Assembly: GCF_002101585.1 (NCBI RefSeq)
Contig: NZ_LQOT01000030.1
Coordinates: forward strand, 30,419 to 94,418
DNA from: Mycolicibacter engbaekii
Lineage (GTDB): Bacteria > Actinomycetota > Actinomycetes > Mycobacteriales > Mycobacteriaceae
Length of the DNA: 64,000 bases
Direction: 5' to 3'
Positions 17,659 through 26,100 of the stretch are shown piece by piece. The position numbers and the translations under genes were made by a program. The stretch's first letter is position 1; every line of letters begins with the position of its first letter. The notes below the pieces were generated by a model. The model was not told the DNA's origin. It ran no database searches and saw nothing but the letters and a program-made list of their open reading frames with translations.

Positions 17659-19033
17659 ACGCGGGGGCCGGCTCTTGGTCGGCGGCGCGGCCCAGCAGAT
17701 GCCGCAGCAACGGTTCGAGCTCGGGCAGGCGGAACCGGTGATCGGCAGCGCTGAGACGCGCGGGCAGGACCCGCTGGCTCGCGCCGGCGAGTTCGCGCGC
17801 ACCTTGCGCGCCCAGCAGCAGCCGCGGACCCAGGCTCGGTACCGGAAGGACCGTGGGCCGGTGCAGGACCCGCCCCAGCGTTGTGGTGTATTCGCTGTTG
17901 CGCACCGGATTCGGCGCGACGGCGTTGACGGCGCCGGACAGTTCGGTATCCCAGAGGCCGCGATGATAGATATCGATCAGATCGTCGATGCCGATCCACG
18001 GCAGCCACTGCCGGCCGTCGCCCAGCTTGCCGCCGAGGCCTGCGGAGAACAACGGCCGCATGAGGCGCAGCGTCCCGCCGCGGGGCGATTGGACGATTCC
18101 GGTGCGGATCCGCACGACGCGCGCTCCGGCCTGCTCGGCGGGTGCGAGTGCGTCCTCCCAGTCGGCGACGACGTCGGCGAGAAACCCGTCGCCACGCGCA
18201 CTTTCCTCGGTGAGGATCTCGTCTTGCCGGTCATAGCCGTAAGAACCGACCGCTGAGGCGCACACCAGAGTCACGGGTTGTTCGGTGGTGCGGGCCACCA
18301 GCTCGGCAAGTTTGCGGGTGGGGCCGATTCTGCTGTCGCGAATCGCACGGCGGTGCCCGGCGGTGAAGCGCCCCGCGATCGACTCGCCGGCCAGATGGAT
18401 CACCGCGTCCACACCGGCCAGCAGATCATGGTCCGGATCCTCGGGGTTCCACTGCCGCTGGTCTGGATCGGATGCGGCATGCCGAACCAGCCGGATCACC
18501 TGATGGCCGCCCGTGCTCAAAAATGCGGTCAGGGCCGAGCCCACGAGGCCCGACGATCCGGTGACCGCCACCGTCAGGGGCTTGAGACCGTGCTGGCGGG
18601 CGCGCTGATGCGCGGCGAGGTCATCGGCGAGCTGGCGATGCCGGTAGACGAACATCGGCCGCAGCAAGGACCCGGGGATCGGGGTGTCGACGTGGTCGAT
18701 CACCCGCGTCCGACCGTCGCCCAGATCCTCGAACTCATGGGTGTGCGTCCAACTCAGCGTCGCGCGGGTGGGAAGTGTGGCCAGGCCGTGCCCGCCGAGC
18801 GCGTCGACGAATCGCGCGGGCGGTTCGTAGCCGTCGGGCTGGTGTTCGGCGACCCACCGGAGTCCGCCGGGAAGAGCCAGTACGGCCGTCCCGTCGCGCA
18901 GCGAATCGGCCTCGCTGACCAGGTGCATCGGCTGCCACGGCGGACTCAGCCGGGTGAACGCGCCCGGCCGCTCATGCCATGCGAAGACCTCCGCGCGCGG
19001 AGCGGCAACGGTGCTGGAGAAGTCCACACTCAT
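17642..19033 (-). CDS. Fusion of SRPBCC domain and TIGR01777 SDR epimerase
   Basis: The 463-residue protein has two parts. Residues about 1-150 are an SRPBCC ligand-binding domain; the rest is an extended SDR of the TIGR01777 (YfcH-like) family, with VAVTGSSGLVGSALTAFL near residue 155 and CASAVGSYGYD containing the Tyr of the active site. Such proteins occur next to photolyases and light-induced genes in other bacteria, but their substrate is unknown. The gene diverges from the NmrA-DUF2867 gene, with 95 bp between the two starts. Confidence 0.8.
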   Translation of the reverse strand: MSVDFSSTVAAPRAEVFAWHERPGAFTRLSPPWQPMHLVSEADSLRDGTAVLALPGGLRWVAEHQPDGYEPPARFVDALGGHGLATLPTRATLSWTHTHEFEDLGDGRTRVIDHVDTPIPGSLLRPMFVYRHRQLADDLAAHQRARQHGLKPLTVAVTGSSGLVGSALTAFLSTGGHQVIRLVRHAASDPDQRQWNPEDPDHDLLAGVDAVIHLAGESIAGRFTAGHRRAIRDSRIGPTRKLAELVARTTEQPVTLVCASAVGSYGYDRQDEILTEESARGDGFLADVVADWEDALAPAEQAGARVVRIRTGIVQSPRGGTLRLMRPLFSAGLGGKLGDGRQWLPWIGIDDLIDIYHRGLWDTELSGAVNAVAPNPVRNSEYTTTLGRVLHRPTVLPVPSLGPRLLLGAQGARELAGASQRVLPARLSAADHRFRLPELEPLLRHLLGRAADQEPAPASSDGG

Positions 19034-19094
19034 GCCTCGACGCTACTGGGAGAAGCCGGTTGTGCAATCGGTGTCGGCGATCCTGCCGGCAAAC

Positions 19095-19121
19095 CCGACC
19101 ACGGCGTCCGCGGTTCCGAAT
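19095..19121 (+). promoter_or_regulatory. Putative SigK promoter 1 (NmrA-DUF2867/SRPBCC operon)
   Basis: CCGACC (19095-19100), 15 bp, CCGAAT (19116-19121). An ATG follows after 7 bp at 19129, so the transcript would be leaderless or nearly so. Two further sites with identical spacing lie at 21214 and 31949. CCGAAT is the -10 word I recall for mycobacterial SigK. Confidence 0.75.
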
Positions 19122-19128
19122 CACAGCT

Positions 19129-20706
19129 ATGCGGCGTCACACGGAGCCAGATCGCGCAGACCAGCCGTTGAACGTGTTGGTGACCGGGGCAACCGGCTAC
19201 ATCGGGGGCCGCCTGGCGCCCCGCCTGGTCGAAGCCGGCCACCGGGTGCGCGTGTTGGTCCGCAACCCCAACAAGATCAGCGATGTCCCGTGGGCGGCGG
19301 ACGCCGACGTGGTTCGCGGCGACCTCACCGACCCGGACTCCCTAGACGAAGCCTGCCGCGACATCGACGTCGTCTACTACCTGGTGCACTCGATGGGAAA
19401 CCCGGGGGAATTCATCGAGTCGGAGCGTCAGTGCGCGCAGAATCTCGCTGCCGCGGCCCAACGGGCCGGAGTGGGCCGCATCGTCTACCTCGGCGGCCTG
19501 CATGCGGAATCGGATCGGTTGTCCACGCATCTGCGATCACGCAGCCAGGTCGGAGAAATCTTGCTCAACTGCAATGTGCCGACCGTGGTACTGCAGGCCG
19601 GAGTGGTGATCGGTTCCGGCTCGGCGTCCTTCGAGATGATTCGGCACCTGACCAATCGGCTGCCGGTGATGACCACACCGCGCTGGGTCAACAACCGCAT
19701 CCAGCCCATTGCGATCCGCGATGTCCTCTACTACCTGGTCGCCGCCGCGACCATGCCGCTGCCGCGCAGTCGCTCCTATGACATCGGTGGGCCCGATGTC
19801 TTGCGCTACGGCGAGATGATGCAGATCTATGCCGACGTCGCCGGGCTGCCCCGACGCAGAATTCTTGTCCTACCGGTCCTCACACCGAAACTGGCCGGGC
19901 TGTGGATCGGGCTGGTGACTCCTGTCCCGCCCCGGATCGGCCGCGCCCTGATCGAGTCCTTGAGCACCGACGCAGTCGCTTCCGAGCAGGACATCGATGC
20001 GGTGATTGCGCCACCACCCGGCGGCAAGACCCGCTACCGAGACGCCGTTGCGCTCGCGCTACGCCGCATCGACAGCGGTGATGTGGAAACCACCTGGGCC
20101 GATGCTTCGGTCACCGGCGCCCCCGCCGACACTCTGCCTTCGGATCCCAGCTGGGCTGGGGAAGTGGTCTACACCGACGATCGCAGCGTCGACTGCGACG
20201 CCACTGTCGAGCAGGTGTGGCAGGTCGTCGAAGGTGTGGGTGGTGAGAACGGCTGGTACTCCTTCCCGCTCGCCTGGACGATCAGGGGCTGGCTGGACCG
20301 ACTCACCGGGGGAGTCGGGTTGGCTCGGGGCCGCCGCAACCCACACGTCCTGCACACCGGTGACGCCCTCGACTTCTGGCGAGTCGAACGCATAGAGCGA
20401 CCGCATTTGTTGCGGCTCCGCGCCGAGATGCGCACCCCGGGCCGTGCCTGGCTCGAATGGCGGCTCGAGTCGTGCGGCGCACACACCACCAGATTGCATC
20501 AGCGCGCGATCTTCTTCCCCAAAGGCCTTGCCGGACAACTGTATTGGTATTCACTTATGCCGTTTCACGGCATCATATTCACCGGTATGGTCAACAACAT
20601 CGCCGTCGCCGCGGGCCGCGTACCACCAAGTCCGGCCGCGGAGACCGGTGGTGCAATGACCGCTGATCGTCGGGTCGAAGGCGGCTCACCGCAGGAGCAC
20701 TCATGA
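19129..20706 (+). CDS. NmrA-type SDR fused to DUF2867
   Basis: A 525-residue two-domain protein. The N-terminal half is an atypical SDR with VLVTGATGYIGGRLAPRL near residue 17 and VYYLVHSMG. The C-terminal half (from about residue 340) is DUF2867, an SRPBCC-like fold, including WLEWRLES and a final LYWYSLMPFHG segment. The start is ATG 19129, 7 bp after a putative SigK -10 element. The same fusion occurs widely in actinobacteria without a known reaction. It is translationally coupled (ATGA) to the SRPBCC gene, and the shared promoter ties it to the polyketide operon downstream. Confidence 0.8.
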   Translation: MRRHTEPDRADQPLNVLVTGATGYIGGRLAPRLVEAGHRVRVLVRNPNKISDVPWAADADVVRGDLTDPDSLDEACRDIDVVYYLVHSMGNPGEFIESERQCAQNLAAAAQRAGVGRIVYLGGLHAESDRLSTHLRSRSQVGEILLNCNVPTVVLQAGVVIGSGSASFEMIRHLTNRLPVMTTPRWVNNRIQPIAIRDVLYYLVAAATMPLPRSRSYDIGGPDVLRYGEMMQIYADVAGLPRRRILVLPVLTPKLAGLWIGLVTPVPPRIGRALIESLSTDAVASEQDIDAVIAPPPGGKTRYRDAVALALRRIDSGDVETTWADASVTGAPADTLPSDPSWAGEVVYTDDRSVDCDATVEQVWQVVEGVGGENGWYSFPLAWTIRGWLDRLTGGVGLARGRRNPHVLHTGDALDFWRVERIERPHLLRLRAEMRTPGRAWLEWRLESCGAHTTRLHQRAIFFPKGLAGQLYWYSLMPFHGIIFTGMVNNIAVAAGRVPPSPAAETGGAMTADRRVEGGSPQEHS

Positions 20707-21149
20707 TCACCATGCAGCGCGAGGTGAGCAGTGACGTGGCGCCGGATGTGGCCTTTGCGTACCTGGCCGATTTCACCACCACCGAGCTGTGGGACCCAGG
20801 AACCATCAGGACAGTGCGCGTCTCCGGCGACGGCGGGGTGGGAACCCGATACCAAAACACGTCCCGGTTCGCCGGACGTGTGAGCACCATCGACTATGTC
20901 GTCACGGCGCTGCGGCCGGGCCAGTCGATCGACCTGCGCGGCGAGAACACCTCCGTCATCTCCTGCGACGCCATCACCGTCACCGCGCAGCAGAACGGCT
21001 GCCTGATCAGCTATCGGGTGACATTCGCCTTTCAGGGCTGGTTGAGATGGATCGAGCCAGTGCTGCGCCCAGCTGTGACCCGTCTGCTCGACGACGGGGT
21101 ACGCGGACTTCGAGCGGAGTTGCGGCGCCTCGGCGAGCAGGGGATCTGA
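20703..21149 (+). CDS. SRPBCC family protein (polyketide cyclase/dehydrase-like fold)
   Basis: A 148-residue single-domain SRPBCC protein: MQREVSSDVAPDVAFAYLAD at the start, a central beta-sheet, and a C-terminal helix LDDGVRGLRAELRRLGEQ. The first four bases overlap the end of the preceding gene. Proteins of this fold can cyclise or carry polyketide or lipid intermediates, and the PKS lies 2 kb downstream under the same type of promoter, so a role in the polyketide pathway is a reasonable inference, not shown. Confidence 0.75.
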   Translation: MITMQREVSSDVAPDVAFAYLADFTTTELWDPGTIRTVRVSGDGGVGTRYQNTSRFAGRVSTIDYVVTALRPGQSIDLRGENTSVISCDAITVTAQQNGCLISYRVTFAFQGWLRWIEPVLRPAVTRLLDDGVRGLRAELRRLGEQGI

Positions 21150-21213
21150 CCGGACCGGGCCGTCGGCGGGTCACGCCGGTCAGGACTTGCCGAAAGTTGG
21201 GTGCCACTCGAAC

Positions 21214-21240
21214 CCGACCGTCGGCGGTGCGGCTCCGAAT
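21214..21240 (+). promoter_or_regulatory. Putative SigK promoter 2 (halogenase-PKS-ABC operon)
   Basis: CCGACC (21214-21219), 15 bp, CCGAAT (21235-21240), then 7 bp to ATG 21248. The sequence GGCTCCGAATAACT around the -10 is identical to that of the promoter at 31949. The ATG opens a 23-codon leader ORF directly in front of the halogenase-like gene. Confidence 0.8.
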
Positions 21241-21247
21241 AACTCCT

Positions 21248-21319
21248 ATGTATGCCCTACCGATGACTGTGGCGCCTGCCCCTGTCGACGAATCCGCTGC
21301 CCGGTGTGCGGGTAGGTGA
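21248..21319 (+). CDS. Leaderless 23-residue leader peptide upstream of the halogenase-like gene
   Basis: The ATG 7 bp after the putative -10 element opens MYALPMTVAPAPVDESAARC, then AGR and a TGA at 21317-21319. The GTG start of the halogenase gene comes 3 bp later in the same frame. A leaderless mRNA would be translated here first, and the terminating ribosome could restart on the next gene. The ORF is too short for any homology judgement. Translation is predicted only from its placement. Confidence 0.45.
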   Translation: MYALPMTVAPAPVDESAARCAGR

Positions 21320-21322
21320 GAC

Positions 21323-23089
21323 GTGGACGCCCGCGTGGAGGCCGCTGGCCTGAGTGAACAGACGCGAGAGGCTCTCGTCCGGCGCATCCGCGCCCGCCTT
21401 TCGGCGTCCGAGCACCAGAAGGCGGATCATGATGTGGCCATCGTCGGTGATGGAGTCTCCGCGCTTGCCCTGGCATTGGAGCTGCGCCGGGCTCGCCCGC
21501 AGACCCGGATCCTCGTCATCGGGCCGACCGACCACCCGGTTCCCGAGATCACTCACACGGTGGGCGAGTCCACCGTGGAGGTGTCGGCGCACTACCTGCG
21601 TCACCTCGGCTTGACCGAACACCTCACATCCCGGCAGATCCGCAAGATGGGTCTGCGCATGTTCTTCTCGAACGGCGGCAACACCGACATCACCAGGCGC
21701 CTGGAACTGGGCAGCTCCACCTACGCCCCGCAGGTGACCTACCAGATCGATCGCGGCAGGTTGGAGAACGAGCTCGCCCGCAGCGCCGCCGCCATGGGTG
21801 TTCGATTCGCCGGCGGACGGGTCCGCTCGGTGCAGATCACCGGTCCGGACGGCCTACACGTGGTCACCATCCAGGACGCCGAGGCGATTACCCGGACAAC
21901 GGCGCGCTGGGTGGTCGACGCCTCGGGCCGCAACCGGCTGTTGCCCCGACAGCTTGAACTGCAGCGGCCCAATGCACACCAGTGCAATGCCGCCTGGTTC
22001 CGTGTCGCGACGGAGATCGATGTGGGTCGCTGGAGCGATGACCCGGCCTGGCGCCAGCGACTGAGCGAGGGCGACCGCGCGATGTCCACCAATCACCTGA
22101 TGGGCCCGGGCTACTGGGTCTGGCTCATCCGTCTCCCGTCGGGAGCCACCAGCGTCGGCATCGTGGCAGACCCCGACTTCGAGCCGTTCGACGGTTTCAA
22201 CACCTTGGACAAGGCCAAGGCGTGGCTGCGCGCACATGAGCCGCAACTGGCCGAGGTGCTGGAAGAGCACACCGGCGCGATCATGGATTTTCGGGTCATG
22301 AAGAGGTACAGCCATGGCGCGAGCAAGGTGTTCGACGGCCGCGACCGCTGGTGCCTGACCGGGGACGCCGGCATCTTCCTGGATCCGCTGTATTCGTCTG
22401 GACTGGACTTGGTCGCGATCGGCAACGGCCAGATCACGGACATGGTCACTCGCGATCTCGACGGCCAAGACGTGGTCGCGCGTGCACAGATCAGCGACGC
22501 GGTGTTCCGATCGCTCGGCGAAATGTGGCTGGTGGTGTACCAGGGGCAATACGCCTTGATGGGCAGGCCCGCCGTGATGTCGGCGAAGATCATCTGGGAT
22601 ATCGCGTTCTACTGGGGATTCATCGGCCTGCTTTACATCAACGGCCGCTTCGTCGGCATCGCCGACGACCCGGAGTTCGTCCCGCACCTCAACGGCCTCA
22701 TCGCGCTGAGCAATCGGGTCCAGAAGTTTCTTCAGGAGTGGGCGGAAATCGATGACGGCACCCCGTCAGTGCCCTTCGTCGACTTGTACGCTCCGCTGAA
22801 TTTCATGGTTTCGCTGCACGTTTCGATGATGGAACCCAGCAGGAACTTCGCGGAGCAGTTCGACGCGAATGCCGCGTTGCTGCGCCGGCTGGCCGGACAG
22901 CTCGCCGAGACGGTGATCGCGGAGAAGTCGCTGGAGTTCGACGACGACAACGTCATGGCGACGGTGCAGAACTGGCAACAGGATCCGCTGCTCCGAGAGT
23001 TGCGCTCGGCCTACCGGCGCGGCCAGCGCGACGATCCGCTCAGTGAGGGCTGGATCGTCACCTCGTCACCGAAACTGCAACCGACCTAA
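21323..23089 (+). CDS. Flavin-dependent halogenase-like oxidoreductase
   Basis: A 588-residue FAD protein of the tryptophan-halogenase/FADH2-dependent branch. The N-terminal nucleotide motif VAIVGDGVSALALALEL starts at residue 38. GESTVE is at 81, and an IRKMGLRMFF segment places a Lys (108) where halogenases carry the catalytic Lys. A second FAD segment is LTGDAGIFLDPLYSSGLDL. The diagnostic WxWxIP is altered: W265-V-W267-L-I-R270, so Pro is replaced by Arg. The enzyme may halogenate, or it may be a related monooxygenase acting on a carrier-bound substrate. The GTG start lies 3 bp after the leader ORF; the PKS follows about 75 bp later in the same direction. Confidence 0.75.
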   Translation: MDARVEAAGLSEQTREALVRRIRARLSASEHQKADHDVAIVGDGVSALALALELRRARPQTRILVIGPTDHPVPEITHTVGESTVEVSAHYLRHLGLTEHLTSRQIRKMGLRMFFSNGGNTDITRRLELGSSTYAPQVTYQIDRGRLENELARSAAAMGVRFAGGRVRSVQITGPDGLHVVTIQDAEAITRTTARWVVDASGRNRLLPRQLELQRPNAHQCNAAWFRVATEIDVGRWSDDPAWRQRLSEGDRAMSTNHLMGPGYWVWLIRLPSGATSVGIVADPDFEPFDGFNTLDKAKAWLRAHEPQLAEVLEEHTGAIMDFRVMKRYSHGASKVFDGRDRWCLTGDAGIFLDPLYSSGLDLVAIGNGQITDMVTRDLDGQDVVARAQISDAVFRSLGEMWLVVYQGQYALMGRPAVMSAKIIWDIAFYWGFIGLLYINGRFVGIADDPEFVPHLNGLIALSNRVQKFLQEWAEIDDGTPSVPFVDLYAPLNFMVSLHVSMMEPSRNFAEQFDANAALLRRLAGQLAETVIAEKSLEFDDDNVMATVQNWQQDPLLRELRSAYRRGQRDDPLSEGWIVTSSPKLQPT

Positions 23090-23163
23090 CGACCCCGGTG
23101 GTCGCGTTCGCCGCCGGCCCGCCGGCAGATGGGTACTCCAAGCACCTTATGCGAGAACAGGAG

Positions 23164-26100
23164 ATGAAGTTGCCAGACGATGACGACCGCCGTGAACCGT
23201 TGGCCATCGTCGGGATCGGATGCCGGTTTCCCGGTGGTGCCGATTCCGCCGAACGCTTCTGGCAGCTGTTGCACAGTGCGACCGATGCGACCTGCGTAGT
23301 CCCCGAAACACGGTGGAACGCAGCCCGATACCACGATCCGAGCCCGGCCAAGGTCGGGAAGGTGGTCACGGCGCGAGGTGGCTTCCTGGGTGAGATCGAT
23401 CAATTCGACGCACAGTTCTTCGGCATGTCGCCCCGCGAGGCGCACGCCCTGGACCCCCAACAACGTCTGCTGCTGCACGCCGCGTGGGAGTCGCTTGAGG
23501 ACGCGGGAATACCGGCCGGTGACGTTGCCGGTGCCGATGTGGGCGTCTTCGTCGGCGGGTTCACGTTGGACTATCAGCTTCTCCAGAATCAGGGACATGC
23601 GAGTCGCTACCGGTTCAAGGCCCATTCGGCGACCGGGATGATGATGACGATGCTGGCCAACCGCATCTCCTACGCATTGGACCTACGCGGGCCGAGCATG
23701 TCCATCGACACCGCATGCTCAAGCTCGCTGGTGGCGGTGCACTTGGCGGCGCAAAGCATTTGGAACGGCGAATGCGAGCTGGCGCTGGCGGGCGGCGTCA
23801 ATGTGATGATCGGCCCCAACACCGCCATTGCCGAATCCAAGAGTGGATTCCTGAGCCCGGAGGGGCGTTCCAAGGCCTTCGACGATGCCGCAGACGGCTA
23901 TGCGCGCGGCGAGGGCGCCGCGATCGTCGTGATCAAACGGCTGAACAACGCACTGGCCGACGGCGACGAGATCTATGCGCAGATCCTCGGTACCGCGGTG
24001 TCGCAGGACGGCCACACCGACGGCATCACCGTGCCCCGCGGCCAAGCCCAGGAATGCGCCATCCGGACGGCACTGGATCGAGCGGGCGTGCAGCCGGCCG
24101 ACGTCGGCTACGTCGAAGCGCACGGCACCGGCACGCCCGTGGGCGACCCCATCGAATTGCAGGCTCTCGCAGCCGCATTGACCATCGAACGGCCTGCGAC
24201 GGCCCCACTTCTGATCGGCTCGGTCAAGACCAACATCGGTCACCTGGAAGCGGGCGCCGGTGTCGCCGGCCTCATCAAAGCGGCCCTGGTGGTCAAGCAT
24301 GGCTACATACCGGCCCATCTGCACCTGCGGACACCCACTCGGCACGTCTCGCTGACCGACCTGAAGATAGACATTCCGGCGACGGGCAGACCATTCCCGC
24401 AATGCGAACGGCGCATCGCCGGTGTCAACTCGTTCGGATTCGGGGGCACCAACGCCCACGTCGTACTCGCCGAACCGCCGGCCGCGGCCCCGGCACCGCA
24501 GGTCGGCGAGCGTCCTGCGCTACCGCTGACCATCCTGCCGATATCCGCGCGTAGCGAGGACGCCCTGGTTGCCGCGGCCGGCCGACTGGCCGACCACCTC
24601 GACACCCATCCCGACATCGCGTTGCCGGAGCTGGCCTACACCCTCAGCGGGCGGCGCACCCACCTGAACTATCGCCATACGCTGATCGCAGCAAGTGCTG
24701 CCGAAGCGCGCGAACAGCTCCGGAGCCTGGCCGAGGACAGCAAGGTCTCCGCCGGCAGGGCCGTCCAGGAGGCGCCCAAGCTGGCCTTCGTGTGCAGCGG
24801 CATGGGGCCCCAGTGGTGGGGGATGTGCCGCGAGCTGATGGACGTGTTCCCCGAGTTCACCGCCAGCCTCGAGCGCAGCGACCGCGAACTGTCCCGGTAC
24901 GCGGACTGGTCCCTGATCGAGGAGCTTCGGCGCGACGAGGCCGACACCCGGATGACCGAAACCGAGTTCGCGCAACCGGCGAACTTCGCCATCCAGGTCG
25001 CCCTCGCCGAACAGCTCGCCCAGTTCGGTATCAGCCCGGACGCCGTGGTCGGCCACAGCGCCGGCGAGGTGGCGGCCCACCACCTCGCCGGCCTGCTCAC
25101 CTTCGAGCAGGCCATCCACGTGATCTATCACCGCAGCCGGCTCCAGCAGCGGGTGAGCGGCTCGGGCAGCATGCTCGCCGTCGGTCTGGACGCGCAAACC
25201 CTGATGCGAACCCTCGACGAGGCGACCCGTGCGGAGCTGGCGGACCAGCGCGTCTCGGTGGCGGCGATCAACAGCCCGTTCGCGGTGACCCTCGCCGGCG
25301 ACACCGAGGTTCTCGACGAGATCGCCCGGCAACTCAACGATGCCGCGGTCTTCAACCGTCGCCTCTCGGTGAAGGTGCCCTACCACTCCCACCACATGGA
25401 CGCGGTGCGTGCCGAGCTGTTCAGCGCGTTCGAGGGGTTGTCGTCGAAGTCGGCGGTGCTGCCGTTGTACTCCACGGTCACCGGGGAGAAGCTGGACCGC
25501 TACCACGCCGGCGCCGCGTACTGGTGGCAGAACACCCGCGCCACGGTGCTTTTCGAACCGGCGATCCGCCGGATGCTCGACGATGGATACACCCACTTCG
25601 TCGAACTGGCCCCGCATCCGGTGCTGGCCGGATCGATCTTCGAGACCGCCGGCAAGCAGAACATCTCGGTCACCGCGAGCCAGCGCCGCGGCCAGGATGC
25701 CGGCAGAGCACTGCTGGAATGCGTGGGCGCGCTGTTCTGCCGGGGACACGACGTTGCCTGGTCGGCGCTGCACCCCGACAGCGCGCACCGCCTGCTCAAG
25801 CTCCCTTCCTACCCCTGGCAGACCAAACGGTTCTGGACCGAAACCCAGGAGGCGACCGAGGCGCTGTTCTACCAACCGGTGCATCCCCTGTTGGGGCAGA
25901 AGGTCAGTGCGGTCCACCCGACGTGGGAAGCCGAGTTGAGCACCGTCCTCACACCGTTTCTCAACGACCACCGGGTCCAGGGAAGCGTCGTCCTGCCCGG
26001 TTCGGCCTACGTCGAGATGGCTCAGGCCGCCGCCGCCGAGACCTACGGCGCCACCTGCAGCGTGGACAACCTGGTGTTCCATCGCGCGGTGATCCTCGAC

